A DNA stretch of 64,000 nucleotides from NCBI RefSeq assembly GCF_003289955.1, contig NZ_QLZR01000008.1, positions 1 through 64,000 of the forward strand. The letters are read 5' to 3'. The position numbers were made by a program, and so were the translations under genes. Source of the stretch: Planococcus halotolerans. Lineage in GTDB: Bacteria > Bacillota > Bacilli > Bacillales_A > Planococcaceae. Numbering within the stretch: the first letter of the stretch is position 1; each line of letters starts with the position of its first letter. Positions 16,764 to 26,212 of this stretch are shown one piece after another. The notes beneath the pieces are model-generated. The model made no database searches. It worked only from the letters and a program-made list of their open reading frames with translations, and was not told where the DNA came from.

Positions 16764-18353
16764 TTAATTGTTCAATGGTCCGCCTTGAGCGCTGATGTCA
16801 GCTGATACGGAACCGAATTTTTTGAAGTTATCCTGGAATTTCTGAGCAAGCTCCTGTGCTTTCGCATCGTAAGCTTCTTTGTCGGACCAAGCGTCACGAG
16901 GGTTAAGAACTTCAGTCGGTACGCCAGGAATTTCCTGAGGAATGCTTAGTCCGAAGACAGCTTCCTGTTCAGTCTTAACGTCGATCAATTCGCCTTTGAT
17001 TGCTGCGCGAACCATTGTACGCGTATAAGAAAGTTTCATGCGGCTGCCGACTCCGTATTCTCCGCCAGTCCAACCGGTATTGACGAGGAAGACTTCCACA
17101 TCGTGTTCATCGATTTTATTGCCAAGCATTTCTGCATAAACAGTTGCATGCAACGGAAGGAAAGGTGATCCAAAGCAAGTTGAGAATGTTGCTTCCGGAG
17201 AAGTGATGCCACGCTCAGTGCCTGCCAGTTTAGATGTATAGCCGCTTAGGAAATGATACATAGCCTGTTCTTTCGTCAACTTGCTGATTGGAGGCAGTAC
17301 GCCGAATGCATCAGCAGTTAAGAAGACGATTGTTTTCGGGTGTCCAGCCATTGATGGGTGGATGCTGTTGTCGATTGCATCAATCGGATAAGCTGCACGC
17401 GTGTTTTCTGTCAATGAACCATCATCGTAGTCGGGAATACGTGTTTCCGGATCAACGACGACATTTTCAAGAACAGAACCAAAACGGATTGCATCAAAAA
17501 TCTGGGGCTCATTTTCATGTGAAAGATTGATTGTTTTCGCGTAGCAGCCGCCTTCGATATTGAAAACGCCGTTATCAGACCAGCCGTGCTCGTCATCACC
17601 GATCAGTTTGCGGTCCTGGTCAGCTGATAGCGTCGTTTTGCCTGTTCCGGATAAACCGAAGAACAAAGCAACATCGCCTTCCTGGCCAACGTTAGCCGAG
17701 CAGTGCATAGGTAAAATGCCTTTTTCGGGAAGGATGTAGTTCATAATTGAGAAAATGGATTTTTTCATTTCGCCGGCATATTCCGTGCCGCCGATCAGAA
17801 TGACTTTTTTCTCCATGGAAACGATGATGAACGTTTCTGAATCAGTGCCGTCAACTGTTGGGTCGGCCTTGAAAGTAGGCGCATAAACAACGGTGAACTC
17901 GGCGTCATGGATTTTCATTTCGTCTTCTGATGGACGGATGAATAGTTGGTGGGCAAAAAGATTATGCCAAGCAAATTCATTGATTGTCTGGATGTGCAGG
18001 CGTGACTCAGGATCTGCCCCTGCGAATCCTTTAAAGACGAAAAGTTCCTCTTTAGATTTAAGATGGTTCAGTACTTTAGCATAAAGGTTCTCAAAAACTT
18101 CAGAAGAAATCGGACGGTTTACAGTACCCCAGTCAATTTTATCTTTCGAAATATCTTCTTCTACCATATACTTATCTTTAGGCGAGCGGCCTGTGTATTT
18201 TCCTGTTTCGGCTCTGACTGCACCTTCCCGTGTCAAAATTGCTTCTCCACGTGAAGTGGCTGCCTCCACCAATTGTGGGACCGACCATTGGACATTAACG
18301 TTGGGGCCGTTTAAAAGATCTTTCAAATCGTTTGTTAAGTTAACTGAGTTCAT
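16764..18353 (-). CDS. pckA: Phosphoenolpyruvate carboxykinase, ATP type (PckA)
   Basis: 529 aa, normal length. Decarboxylates and phosphorylates oxaloacetate to PEP, the entry step of gluconeogenesis. The kinase-type P-loop is [13 protein letters not shown], followed by DDEHGW and the metal site. The start [10 protein letters not shown] is preceded by AAGGAAGG at seven bases; a longer in-frame start at 18383 is rejected. Divergent from metK, as in Bacillus. A CcpN-like site over its -10 fits repression during growth on glucose. Confidence 0.96.
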   Translation of the reverse strand: MNSVNLTNDLKDLLNGPNVNVQWSVPQLVEAATSRGEAILTREGAVRAETGKYTGRSPKDKYMVEEDISKDKIDWGTVNRPISSEVFENLYAKVLNHLKSKEELFVFKGFAGADPESRLHIQTINEFAWHNLFAHQLFIRPSEDEMKIHDAEFTVVYAPTFKADPTVDGTDSETFIIVSMEKKVILIGGTEYAGEMKKSIFSIMNYILPEKGILPMHCSANVGQEGDVALFFGLSGTGKTTLSADQDRKLIGDDEHGWSDNGVFNIEGGCYAKTINLSHENEPQIFDAIRFGSVLENVVVDPETRIPDYDDGSLTENTRAAYPIDAIDNSIHPSMAGHPKTIVFLTADAFGVLPPISKLTKEQAMYHFLSGYTSKLAGTERGITSPEATFSTCFGSPFLPLHATVYAEMLGNKIDEHDVEVFLVNTGWTGGEYGVGSRMKLSYTRTMVRAAIKGELIDVKTEQEAVFGLSIPQEIPGVPTEVLNPRDAWSDKEAYDAKAQELAQKFQDNFKKFGSVSADISAQGGPLNN

Positions 18354-18413
18354 ATATGTACCTTCCTTTTCGGTTATTCCCAAGGCATTGGGGAAGAGTT
18401 ATATTCGAACAAT

Positions 18414-18424
18414 AGTATAACACA
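18414..18424 (-). promoter_or_regulatory. CcpN-like operator overlapping the pckA -10 box
   Basis: The minus strand reads TGTGTTATACT, which satisfies every position of the CcpN motif TRTGHYATAYW as I remember it. It contains TATACT, a good -10 box about 60 bases before the pckA start. CcpN represses pckA and gapB in B. subtilis on glycolytic carbon. Confidence 0.6.
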
Positions 18425-18542
18425 TTAACCCGATTAGTCTATACTAATAACCAGGAGGATTTAAAAAATCATCATTTATGCATATTTAATACCCGTATTG
18501 GGTTGTTTTAAAGCATTCAATGCGAATAAAATATAAAAATCG

Positions 18543-18571
18543 TTGACATCATATAGTCTATTCCGTATGAT
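18543..18571 (+). promoter_or_regulatory. Sigma-A promoter of the metK leader
   Basis: TTGACA (18543-18548), 17-base spacer, TATGAT (18566-18571); transcription would begin about ten bases before the riboswitch. Confidence 0.88.
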
Positions 18572-18587
18572 GAAAAATTGAACGGAT

Positions 18588-18704
18588 ACTCTTATTCCGA
18601 GCTGGTGGAGGGGGCAGGCCCTATGAAACCCGGCAACCTGCTGCATTGATGCAGCGCTGGTGCCCAACCTGAAGCAAGGCTCACAGGCCTTGGATGATAA
18701 GAGT
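18588..18704 (+). ncRNA. SAM-I (S-box) riboswitch of metK
   Basis: The closing stem P1 is actcttat (18588-18595) with ataagagt (18697-18704). Inside are the conserved stretches CCGAGCTGGTGGAGGG, ATGAAACCCGGCAACC and GGTGCCCAACCTG. The RNA binds S-adenosylmethionine and favours termination before metK, whose product makes that ligand. Confidence 0.95.
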
Positions 18705-18727
18705 GAAAGGTGCTTATGATGATTTCT

Positions 18728-18764
18728 CCTTTCCTCATTTATTGATGAGAGAAGGGATTTTTTT
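18728..18764 (+). terminator. Riboswitch-controlled terminator
   Basis: Imperfect stem cctttcctcat / gatgagagaagg, then eight T. It is the expression platform downstream of P1. Confidence 0.75.
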
Positions 18765-18837
18765 ATGGAACGCCCTTAATCCTCGTGTACAAAGGCCACA
18801 ACGGCTTGAAGTTCAATCCATAACGTTTGGAACGGAC

Positions 18838-18866
18838 TTGACATGGGAAAACGAGTACCGTATCAA
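18838..18866 (+). promoter_or_regulatory. Possible second metK promoter inside the leader
   Basis: TTGACA (18838-18843), 17-base spacer, TATCAA (18861-18866). The -35 is perfect, the -10 matches four of six. It lies after the riboswitch terminator and 40 bases before the start codon. Confidence 0.35.
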
Positions 18867-18906
18867 TTTCGAGAGCAATCTCGCAGGATATAAGGAGGAA
18901 CATTTT

Positions 18907-20103
18907 TTGACAAACCGTCGATTATTCACATCAGAATCAGTAACAGAAGGACATCCGGATAAAATCTGTGACCAAATCTCAGATGCCATCCTGGACGCGA
19001 TCCTGGCAGAAGACCCTAATGCACGAGTAGCGTGCGAAACTACCGTTACTACAGGACTTGTTCTTGTAGCAGGGGAAATTACAACAACAACATACGTGGA
19101 CATCCCGAAAGTGGTGCGCCAGACTGTTAAAGAAATTGGATATACACGAGCGAAATACGGCTTTGACTCTGAAACGAGCGCGGTATTGACTGCAATTGAT
19201 GAGCAATCGCCTGATATTGCAGCAGGAGTGAACGTGGCTCTTGAATCCCGTGAAGGCCAGATGACAGATAAAGAATTGGATGACATTGGAGCAGGTGACC
19301 AAGGTTTGATGTTCGGTTATGCTAACAATGAAACCGAGGAACTGATGCCATTGCCGATTTCATTGGCACATAAATTGGCTCGCCGTTTAGCTGAAGTGCG
19401 CAAAGAAGAAATTCTTCCTTATTTGCGTCCGGACGGTAAAACACAGGTTACTGTTGAATATGATGAAAACGATAAACCACTGCGTGTGGATACAATTGTT
19501 ATTTCCACTCAGCATCATCCGGAAGTAACACTTGAGCAAATTCAACGCAATATTAAAGAATATGTCATCAACGAAGTCGTTCCGGCTGAATTGATCGACG
19601 ACGAAACAAAATATTTCATCAACCCGACTGGCCGTTTCGTTATCGGCGGACCTCAGGGAGATGCCGGTCTTACTGGCCGCAAAATCATTGTTGATACTTA
19701 CGGTGGCTATGCCCGCCACGGCGGCGGTGCTTTCTCCGGCAAGGATGCGACGAAAGTTGACCGTTCCGGTGCATACGCAGCACGCTATGTAGCGAAAAAT
19801 ATTGTTGCTTCCGGTTTGGCTGATAAATGTGAAGTGCAGCTGGCTTATGCGATCGGTGTTGCACATCCGGTTTCCATTTCAGTTGATACATTCGGCACAG
19901 GCAAAATCAGTGAAGACCAATTCATCGATCTTGTCCGCAATAACTTTGACTTGCGTCCGGCTGGCTTGATCAAGATGCTTGATCTTCGCCGTCCGATCTA
20001 CAAGCAGACTGCAGCTTACGGCCATTTCGGCCGCACAGATATTGATCTTCCTTGGGAGCGTACTGATAAAGCTGAAACTTTGAAAGAACAATCAGGGATT
20101 TAA
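18907..20103 (+). CDS. metK: S-adenosylmethionine synthetase (MetK)
   Basis: 398 aa. Makes SAM from methionine and ATP. N-terminal [18 protein letters not shown], then [11 protein letters not shown], and [16 protein letters not shown] in the last third; all are signatures. The start is TTG at 18907, eight bases after AAGGAGG (18892-18898); the open frame extends far upstream through the riboswitch, but only this start has a ribosome site. Expression is controlled by the S-box leader. Confidence 0.97.
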   Translation: MTNRRLFTSESVTEGHPDKICDQISDAILDAILAEDPNARVACETTVTTGLVLVAGEITTTTYVDIPKVVRQTVKEIGYTRAKYGFDSETSAVLTAIDEQSPDIAAGVNVALESREGQMTDKELDDIGAGDQGLMFGYANNETEELMPLPISLAHKLARRLAEVRKEEILPYLRPDGKTQVTVEYDENDKPLRVDTIVISTQHHPEVTLEQIQRNIKEYVINEVVPAELIDDETKYFINPTGRFVIGGPQGDAGLTGRKIIVDTYGGYARHGGGAFSGKDATKVDRSGAYAARYVAKNIVASGLADKCEVQLAYAIGVAHPVSISVDTFGTGKISEDQFIDLVRNNFDLRPAGLIKMLDLRRPIYKQTAAYGHFGRTDIDLPWERTDKAETLKEQSGI

Positions 20104-20111
20104 TGAAAACA

Positions 20112-20144
20112 AAAACCGCTCAAGCTTCGGCTTGGCGGTTTTTT
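20112..20144. terminator. Terminator between metK and ytoA, both directions
   Basis: Stem aaaaccgc-caagc / gcttg-gcggtttt with one bulged T and a TTCG loop, then T run; the A run also serves ytoA. Confidence 0.88.
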
Positions 20145-20145
20145 A

Positions 20146-20658
20146 CTATTTCTGCAGAGATTTATAATAAGCGGCTTTCTCGGCATATTCCCGGACGATG
20201 CGTTCCATGTCGGCGATGTCGTCTTCATTGAGATCCCGTATGACTTTAGCAGGGCGCCCAAATGCCAGCTTGCCTGGAGGGATGACTTTTCCTTGTGGAA
20301 CAAGGCTGCCGGCTCCGACAAATGCCCCTTCGCCGATTTCAGCCCCGTCGAGGATGACAGAACCCATGCCAATCAATGCATTTTTGCGGACGATGCAGCT
20401 ATGGAGAGTCACCTGGTGGCCCACAGTAACATTGTCTTCCAGAATCAATGGGTTATTCGGGCTTTGGTGGAGCATGCATAGATCCTGGATATTCGTTTTA
20501 GTGCCGATAATGGTTGGGGCTACATCACCGCGGACGACTGTATTGAACCAGACGGATGATTCAGCGCCGATTTTCACATCGCCGGTGATGGTTGTGTAAT
20601 CAGCGATAAAAGCCGATGGGTCTATTTGCGGGTGTTTGTCTTTGTATGGGTAAATCAT
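20146..20658 (-). CDS. ytoA: Gamma-carbonic-anhydrase-like hexapeptide protein (YtoA)
   Basis: 170 aa left-handed beta-helix protein. Hexapeptide repeats are evident (for example VKIGAESSVWFNTVVRGD, NVTVGHQVTLHSCIV, AEIGEGAFVGAGSLV). Three metal-binding His are present: LHQSP, VGHQV and LHSC. The family includes YrdA/PaaY-type gamma carbonic anhydrases and CoA-linked acyltransferases; actual activity is unknown. Position beside metK matches B. subtilis ytoA. Confidence 0.85.
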   Translation of the reverse strand: MIYPYKDKHPQIDPSAFIADYTTITGDVKIGAESSVWFNTVVRGDVAPTIIGTKTNIQDLCMLHQSPNNPLILEDNVTVGHQVTLHSCIVRKNALIGMGSVILDGAEIGEGAFVGAGSLVPQGKVIPPGKLAFGRPAKVIRDLNEDDIADMERIVREYAEKAAYYKSLQK

Positions 20659-20770
20659 GGTAAAACTCCTTTAATCAAGATAAGATATCTTTAATGGTAG
20701 CAAAACCTTTTGAAAGGTCAACTTTAAGATCTGATTTTACGAGTAGATAGATTAAAGGGGGCGTTGGTAT

Positions 20771-21574
20771 ATGTGGAAATGGCAGGCTGAAGGCCAGGCG
20801 AAAGCAGTGGTTGTAATCATTCACAGTGCATATGAACATCATCTGCGCTACGCTTGGCAAATCAAGGAATGGAGGAGTTCCGGTTTTGAAGTGGTGATGG
20901 GGGATCTGCCGGGCCACGGCAAAAACGAGGTAAACCCTAAAGCTCACAGCGAATCATTCGAAGCCTATGAAAAGGCGGTCAGTGAAATGCTGGAAGTGGC
21001 AATCGAGCTTGAGATGCCGGTGTTCATTGTGGCGCATGGTTTAGGAGCTACTTTGGCCATCAATTACTTGAGCAAACATTCCATTGAAGTGGCGGGGGCC
21101 GTATTTACTTCTCCGTGGCTTCATCTGCTGCGGACGCCTTCCAAACTATCCAGTGCATTGTCCGGGGTCCCGAAACTCACTTCACAGATTAAAATTAAAC
21201 ACGAAATTTCAATTGAAGATCTGACCCGGAATCCTGAAGTGATCGAACTTGAAAGGGACGATGAATTGTATAGACCGCAGATATCGATTGGCTGGTACCG
21301 TGAGCTGCAGGCTTACATGAAACAGACTGCGAGTGGAAAACAGAATTACCCGGACATCCCGACATTTGTTCAGACAGCAGAAAAGGATTTAATTGCTGAT
21401 AAAGAAGCTTCGAAAAACTGGTTAAAGCAGCAGAATCTGAAAGAATTCAGTTATAAAGAATGGAAAGATGCTTACCATGATCTTTTTCAGGAACCGGAAC
21501 GCGAAGATGTTTTTACCACATCGCATTTATTCATAAAAAATGTTTTACGGTCATTAGGCTACTTAGTGAAATGA
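20771..21574 (+). CDS. YtpA-like alpha/beta hydrolase lacking the nucleophilic serine
   Basis: 267 aa. Resembles B. subtilis YtpA, a lysophospholipase linked to bacilysocin synthesis (WKW N-terminus, VVMGDLPGHG, WYRELQ, AYHDLFQEPERED). The nucleophile elbow, normally GHSMGG, reads VAHGLGAT: residue 90 is Gly, codon GGT at 21038-21040. The oxyanion segment is also altered (IIHSAYEHH for IIHGASEYH). The Asp (206/210) and His236 regions remain. Either a pseudoenzyme or an enzyme with changed chemistry. Frame intact and well preceded by AAAGGGGG. Confidence 0.85.
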   Translation: MWKWQAEGQAKAVVVIIHSAYEHHLRYAWQIKEWRSSGFEVVMGDLPGHGKNEVNPKAHSESFEAYEKAVSEMLEVAIELEMPVFIVAHGLGATLAINYLSKHSIEVAGAVFTSPWLHLLRTPSKLSSALSGVPKLTSQIKIKHEISIEDLTRNPEVIELERDDELYRPQISIGWYRELQAYMKQTASGKQNYPDIPTFVQTAEKDLIADKEASKNWLKQQNLKEFSYKEWKDAYHDLFQEPEREDVFTTSHLFIKNVLRSLGYLVK

Positions 21575-21596
21575 TGGTGGGAAGGAGTGGGTGAGT

Positions 21597-22625
21597 ATGG
21601 TTTTGCGTTACAGTATCCTTGATCAGTCCCCTGTTTCCGAAGGCAGCAATCCTGGTGAAGCCTTGAAGCAAACTGCCGAATTGGCGCGGTCTGCCGAGAA
21701 ATGGGGCTATACCCGGTTCTGGGTTTCCGAGCATCACGATGCGGCGACATTGGCGGGCTCATCTCCTGAAATCCTGATATCCCATTTGGGGGCAGTGACG
21801 GATAAAATTCGGCTGGGTTCCGGAGGAGTGATGCTGCCGCATTATTCTTCTTTCAAAATTGCTGAAAACTTTAAACTGCTGGAAGCGTTATACCCTGGCA
21901 GAATCGACGCCGGCGTCGGCCGGGCCCCGGGTGGGATGCCGCGCGCTTCATTGGCGTTGAATGAAGGGAGAAAACGGAATGTCGACAGCTTTCCGGGTCA
22001 AATAGACGAATTATCCATGTATTTGAACGATGCAATCCCGGAAGACCATATGTACCACGGCATGAAAGCGACGCCGCTGACCGAATCAGCGCCTCCGATA
22101 TGGATTCTTGGTTCAAGTATGACGTCGGCTTTATTGGCGGCAGAAAAAGGTTTGCCTTATATGTTCGCACATTTCATCAACGGTGAAGGCGGACAGGATT
22201 ATACCCGTACTTACAGGGAACGCTTTGAACCGGAGGGAAATGCCAGTCCGTATGTCGGATTTGCGATATTCGTTATTTGTCAGGAAACAGAAGGGGAAGC
22301 AGAAAGAGTTGCGGCTTCTTTGGATCTTGCTTTATCGATGGGGGCACAGGGCATGCCTTCAAAAGGGACCCCGCCTCCCGAAAAGGCACTTGCCTATGCA
22401 TATTCAAAGTTTGAGAAATTACTGGTTGAAGAAAATCGGCGCCGTATGATTGTCGGCACGCCCAAAATGGTGGGGGACCGGTTGGAAGAGCTGGTAGAAG
22501 AATATCAGGCAGATGAAGTGATGCTCGTATCAATGGCTTATGATTTTAACGATAAACTGAAGACATTTAAGCTGGTGTCTGATGAAATAAAGAAAAGAAA
22601 TTCGCAAAATAAAATAGAGCAGTAA
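21597..22625 (+). CDS. Luciferase-like (LLM class) flavin-dependent oxidoreductase
   Basis: 342 aa TIM-barrel of the bacterial-luciferase superfamily, group closest to MsnO8/YwcH-type proteins. Visible are the N-terminal SILDQSPVSEG, FWVSEHHDAATLAGSSPE, and LEALYPGRIDAGVGRAPGG. Uses reduced FMN or F420; substrate unknown. GTG at 21591 is three bases from GAAGGAG and ATG at 21597 nine, so the ATG is preferred. Follows the YtpA-like gene by 22 bp and may be co-transcribed. Confidence 0.9.
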   Translation: MVLRYSILDQSPVSEGSNPGEALKQTAELARSAEKWGYTRFWVSEHHDAATLAGSSPEILISHLGAVTDKIRLGSGGVMLPHYSSFKIAENFKLLEALYPGRIDAGVGRAPGGMPRASLALNEGRKRNVDSFPGQIDELSMYLNDAIPEDHMYHGMKATPLTESAPPIWILGSSMTSALLAAEKGLPYMFAHFINGEGGQDYTRTYRERFEPEGNASPYVGFAIFVICQETEGEAERVAASLDLALSMGAQGMPSKGTPPPEKALAYAYSKFEKLLVEENRRRMIVGTPKMVGDRLEELVEEYQADEVMLVSMAYDFNDKLKTFKLVSDEIKKRNSQNKIEQ

Positions 22626-22665
22626 AAAATACCGACAGGATGCTTTTGCATCGGGCGGTATTTTT
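22625..22665 (+). terminator. Terminator after the LLM oxidoreductase gene
   Basis: Two-part stem (aataccg / cggtatt and gatgc / gcatc) closing on a TTTT loop, then five T. Confidence 0.82.
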
Positions 22666-22696
22666 GATGCAGCGGGTTATGGTTGATAGCTGAAAA

Positions 22697-23029
22697 CTAG
22701 GTGCCCATTCCAAGGAAATATTCACGGTAAGTAATAAATGAAACGACCAGCATAACGGCGACATACATAATGGATCCGATCAGGACGTAAGAGCGCTCAG
22801 AGACGGCAGCTTTGTGTTCCATCCGAATCCCGGTCTGCCCTTGGATCGACATATCCATCTGCCTTGAAGCCATGCCGCCTTTGCTGGTAACAAAGTAGAT
22901 TAAAATGAGGGCAATACCGCCGACGGGAATAGAAATATCAAGAAAAGACATATTTAACAGCAGCGAAGCGACCCAGTTCAAGGCGCCGATAATAAGAACA
23001 GTTATTAGTATTGTAATTATATTTTTCAT
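22697..23029 (-). CDS. Small membrane protein of unknown function
   Basis: 110 aa, not recognised. Three hydrophobic segments (about residues 4-25, 32-47 and 83-102) and a polar, basic middle. The start has GGAAGGAGGAAG seven bases upstream, which supports a real gene. Single gene between two others of opposite or unrelated function. Confidence 0.78.
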   Translation of the reverse strand: MKNIITILITVLIIGALNWVASLLLNMSFLDISIPVGGIALILIYFVTSKGGMASRQMDMSIQGQTGIRMEHKAAVSERSYVLIGSIMYVAVMLVVSFITYREYFLGMGT

Positions 23030-23167
23030 TGTATCTTCCTCCTTCCAATTATAATAAGGTGGAAATTTTATCCTTTACTATTACTGTATACGGTTTTATC
23101 GTTAAGAAGTTTCGTTATTCGTGGAATTTTCTGTATTCTAAATGGTGCATAACTTTTCAAGGGAATA

Positions 23168-23200
23168 GAAAAAGCGATTGTATCGTTCGACACAATCGCT
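23168..23200 (-). terminator. Terminator of the ytqA-ytqB operon
   Basis: 9-bp stem agcgattgt / acaatcgct with an 8-base loop and a plus-strand A-run. Confidence 0.82.
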
Positions 23201-23212
23201 CTATGTTTTTGA

Positions 23213-23773
23213 TTATTTCTGTGGTTTTTTCTCTATCGCGACCAGGAAAGGAGGGGAATGCTGCTGATTGATGAATTGGTATTTCATAACATCGAATTTG
23301 GTTTGCGGCAGCTGTGACACAAAGTCCATTACGGCATCCCGTTCTTCGCTGCCTCCATCATGTCCGGAGTAGATGACGATGGCGACAAGGCCGGTTTCCT
23401 TCAAGAGCTCCAGGCATTGGGTGATGGCTGCAAGCGTAGTTGCTGACTTCGTAATGATGCTGTGATCACCTTTTGGCAAATAGCCAAGATTGAAAACCGC
23501 GGCAGCAATTTCTTCTGAGACATATTGAGCGATATTGGTATGGCTGTCGAGAATCACGTCCACATTGCCGTAGTCTTTGACCCGTTCTTTTGTAGCCCGA
23601 ACAGCTTCTTCCTGGATATCGAAAGCGTAAACTTTCCCGGCATCTCCGGCCAATTGCGCCAGAAACAAAGTGTCATGTCCGTTGCCGGCAGTCGCGTCAA
23701 TAACTCTATCGCCATCAGCAACCGCCTGTTCCAATAAAAATTTTGTGAATGGCAAAACACGCATCAATGTCAT
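23213..23773 (-). CDS. ytqB: tRNA (mnm5s2U-type) methyltransferase YtqB/MnmM
   Basis: 186 aa Rossmann-fold SAM methyltransferase. Motif I is VIDATAGNGHDTLFLA, then VYAFDIQEEAV and AAVFNLGYLPKGDHSI, which is distinctive for YtqB. Recent work (from memory) assigns YtqB the last methylation of 5-aminomethyl-2-thiouridine in tRNA wobble positions, under the name MnmM. It overlaps ytqA by four bases (ATGA), so the two are coupled. Confidence 0.88.
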   Translation of the reverse strand: MTLMRVLPFTKFLLEQAVADGDRVIDATAGNGHDTLFLAQLAGDAGKVYAFDIQEEAVRATKERVKDYGNVDVILDSHTNIAQYVSEEIAAAVFNLGYLPKGDHSIITKSATTLAAITQCLELLKETGLVAIVIYSGHDGGSEERDAVMDFVSQLPQTKFDVMKYQFINQQHSPPFLVAIEKKPQK

Positions 23774-24723
23774 GCTTCCACCATCCCCTGATAATGTTTG
23801 CCTTGCCAGCTTCCTCGTCTTTCAAGTTCAGCATCGATGCCATTCAGGACATCCCACTTATTCACGCTCCACATCGGGCCAATCATCAATTCGATGGGGC
23901 CGTCTCCGGTAATGCGCTGGACTATCATGTCGGGTGGAATTACTTCCAGCTGATCAGCTACGAGTTTGATGTATTCATCTTTTTCAAGGAATTCCACCAT
24001 GCCTTTTTCATATTGTTTCACCATAGGCGTGCCTTTCAGAAGATGCAGCAAATGAATTTTTATGCCTTGGACATCCAATTTTGCGACTTCACGGGCAGTT
24101 TCCATCATCATGTCCCGGTCTTCAAGCGGCAGCCCATTAATGATATGGGTGCAGACACGGATGCCGCGGCTGCGCAATTTTTCGACTCCTTCTATATATA
24201 AGGAAAAATCGTGCGCCCGGTTTACTAACCGTGCGGTTTTATCGTGTACAGTCTGCAAACCAAGTTCAATCCATAAATAAGTGCGTTCATTCAGTTCAGC
24301 CAGATAATCGACCACTTCATCGGGCAAACAATCCGGACGGGTGGCGATGCTGAGGCCGATGACATTTTCCTGTGCGAGCGCCGCTTCGAATTTTTCTTTG
24401 ATGACCGGAAGCGGGGCGTGGGTATTTGTATAAGCTTGAAAATAAGCGATGTATTTGCCGTCTTTCCATTTCTTATGCATTTTTGCTTTGATCTGTTCAA
24501 ATTGTACAGGAATCGGATCGACGCGGTCACCCGCAAAATCACCGGACCCCGCTACCGAACAGAAAGTACATCCGCCGAATGAGACAGTGCCGTCCCGGTT
24601 GGGGCAGTCAAATCCTGCGTCAAGCGCAATTTTCATTACTTTATGGCCAAAATGGTCGCGCAGGTGGCGGTTCCATGTGTAATAGCGTTTGCCGTCTGAA
24701 GAAAAAGGCAGGTTCATTTCCAT
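23770..24723 (-). CDS. ytqA: Radical SAM protein YtqA (Elp3-like, TIGR01212 type)
   Basis: 317 aa. The iron-sulphur ligands are in CPNRDGTVSFGGCTFC, a C-x12-C-x2-C arrangement seen in this family instead of CxxxCxxC. Later GLSIATRPDCLPDE and WIELGLQTVHDKTA are radical SAM core strands. GAGGAG lies eight bases before the ATG. The pairing with a tRNA methyltransferase suggests a tRNA-modification role, but the reaction is unknown. Confidence 0.88.
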   Translation of the reverse strand: MEMNLPFSSDGKRYYTWNRHLRDHFGHKVMKIALDAGFDCPNRDGTVSFGGCTFCSVAGSGDFAGDRVDPIPVQFEQIKAKMHKKWKDGKYIAYFQAYTNTHAPLPVIKEKFEAALAQENVIGLSIATRPDCLPDEVVDYLAELNERTYLWIELGLQTVHDKTARLVNRAHDFSLYIEGVEKLRSRGIRVCTHIINGLPLEDRDMMMETAREVAKLDVQGIKIHLLHLLKGTPMVKQYEKGMVEFLEKDEYIKLVADQLEVIPPDMIVQRITGDGPIELMIGPMWSVNKWDVLNGIDAELERRGSWQGKHYQGMVEA

Positions 24724-24879
24724 AAAAACAACTCCTCTTTTTTGTATTGTAGCATGGCCGGTTTTCGGCCCACAACGGCAGAAAAATCTGTTATTTGTGG
24801 TTCGATGAAAATCTTCTTGTAGAGTGCGGGTAAAAGGAATACAATGACTCTTGGAAATGAGCTAAGAGGAGACAGTACG

Positions 24880-26076
24880 ATGCCGAAACAAGTATGGCTT
24901 TTAATCATCGGAATGCTTGTCAATGTTACCGGGAATTCATTCCTGTGGCCGTTGACGACTATCTATATGCATGATCATTTAGGAAAATCATTATCACTTG
25001 CCGGCCTTGTGCTGATGGCGAATGCAGGAGCCGCTGTCATCGGGAATCTGCTCGGGGGCATGCTGTTTGACCGCATCGGCGGCTATAAATCAATTATGGG
25101 CGGAATCATTGTAACGATTTTCGCTTTGACTGGCTTGACTGTTTGGCACGATTTTGTGCCATTCGTGGCGTTTTATACAATTATCGGTTTCAGCGGTGGA
25201 ATCGTGTTTCCGAGTATGTATGCGATGGTCGGAACAGTTTGGCCGGAAGGCGGACGCAAAGCGTTCAACGCGATTTACCTGGCTCAGAACGTCGGCGTGG
25301 CAGTCGGACCTGCAATGGCTGGTGTGCTGGCCGCGTTAAGTTTTGATTATATTTTCATGGCGAACCTCGGAATGTATATCGTGTTTTTCTTTATCGCGTT
25401 ATTCGGCTTTAAATCGATGTCGATTTCAGCCGCATCGCATACCAGTGTATTCAATGAAGGAAAAAGGATCCGCAACCGCGCGCCGTTTTATGCGCTGCTG
25501 ATCGTCTCAGCCGGCTATCTCCTTTGCTGGGTCGGCTACGTCCAGTGGCAATCAACGATTTCCGCTTACACCCAGGAAATCGGCATCACTTTGCCGCAAT
25601 ACAGTTTTCTGTGGACATTGAACGGCGCTTTGATTGTGCTGGGACAGCCCTTGATTCGACCAATCATCAAACGCATCGAAGATAATATCAAACAGCAATT
25701 GCTGATCGGCATCGTTATTATGATGGTGTCGTATCTGGTCGTCGCTTTTGCAGAGGAATTCAGCATGTTTGTGATTGCCATGGCGATTTTGACCATTGGA
25801 GAGATGTTCGTCTGGCCGGCTGTTCCGGCGCTTGCCAATCAACTGGCGCCAAAAGGGCGGGAAGGCTTCTATCAGGGAATCGTCAATAGCGTCGCTACCG
25901 GCGGACGTATGATCGGCCCTTTAATGGGTGGAGTTATGGTCGATCTTTACGGTATGTCAGCATTATTTATCCTTGTAACCATACTACTGGTCGCGGCGAT
26001 CGGTACTTCGCTGGTCTACGATCTTCCGTTGAAAAAGAAACAGACGGCGATGGAGCAGGAAAAAGCAATAGTTTGA
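24880..26076 (+). CDS. MFS transporter (YttB-like)
   Basis: 398 aa with about twelve hydrophobic segments. The loop 2-3 signature appears as GNLLGGMLFDRIGGYK (about 63-78), and motif-C-like stretches follow (AQNVGVAVGPAMAG). Probably a drug or metabolite exporter of the DHA1 kind; substrate unknown. The start MPKQVWLLII follows AAGAGGAG; an in-frame ATG at 24844 without such a site is rejected. Confidence 0.9.
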   Translation: MPKQVWLLIIGMLVNVTGNSFLWPLTTIYMHDHLGKSLSLAGLVLMANAGAAVIGNLLGGMLFDRIGGYKSIMGGIIVTIFALTGLTVWHDFVPFVAFYTIIGFSGGIVFPSMYAMVGTVWPEGGRKAFNAIYLAQNVGVAVGPAMAGVLAALSFDYIFMANLGMYIVFFFIALFGFKSMSISAASHTSVFNEGKRIRNRAPFYALLIVSAGYLLCWVGYVQWQSTISAYTQEIGITLPQYSFLWTLNGALIVLGQPLIRPIIKRIEDNIKQQLLIGIVIMMVSYLVVAFAEEFSMFVIAMAILTIGEMFVWPAVPALANQLAPKGREGFYQGIVNSVATGGRMIGPLMGGVMVDLYGMSALFILVTILLVAAIGTSLVYDLPLKKKQTAMEQEKAIV

Positions 26077-26086
26077 AATACTTAAT

Positions 26087-26117
26087 GGAACTTCGCGGAA
26101 GCGGAGTTTCTTTTTTT
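26087..26117 (+). terminator. Terminator after the MFS gene
   Basis: 10-bp stem ggaacttcgc / gcggagtttc (one G-U) with a 4-base loop, then seven T. Confidence 0.88.
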
Positions 26118-26199
26118 ATTCGCATTCAGCGTTTAACATAGCCTTGCACATTTTAAGCTCTGTGTTGCGTTTCAAAGGGGACTTTGTTTAAATTAAGAA

Positions 26200-26212
26200 T
26201 GAAAGCGTTTCA
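26200..26212 (+). promoter_or_regulatory. cre-like palindrome before scoA
   Basis: TGAAAGCGTTTCA is a perfect 13-bp palindrome around the CG. The classical CcpA site is 14 bp (TGAAAGCGCTTTCA), so this is one base short. CcpA control of ketone-body use would be reasonable. Confidence 0.4.

Noticed and set aside
18694..18906. metK coding from 18694 (469-residue version)
   Set aside because: That start lies inside the riboswitch; the real start is TTG 18907 with AAGGAGG, giving the standard 398 residues.
26200..26212. Canonical cre for scoAB
   Set aside because: The palindrome is one base shorter than the CcpA consensus, so it is listed only as cre-like.
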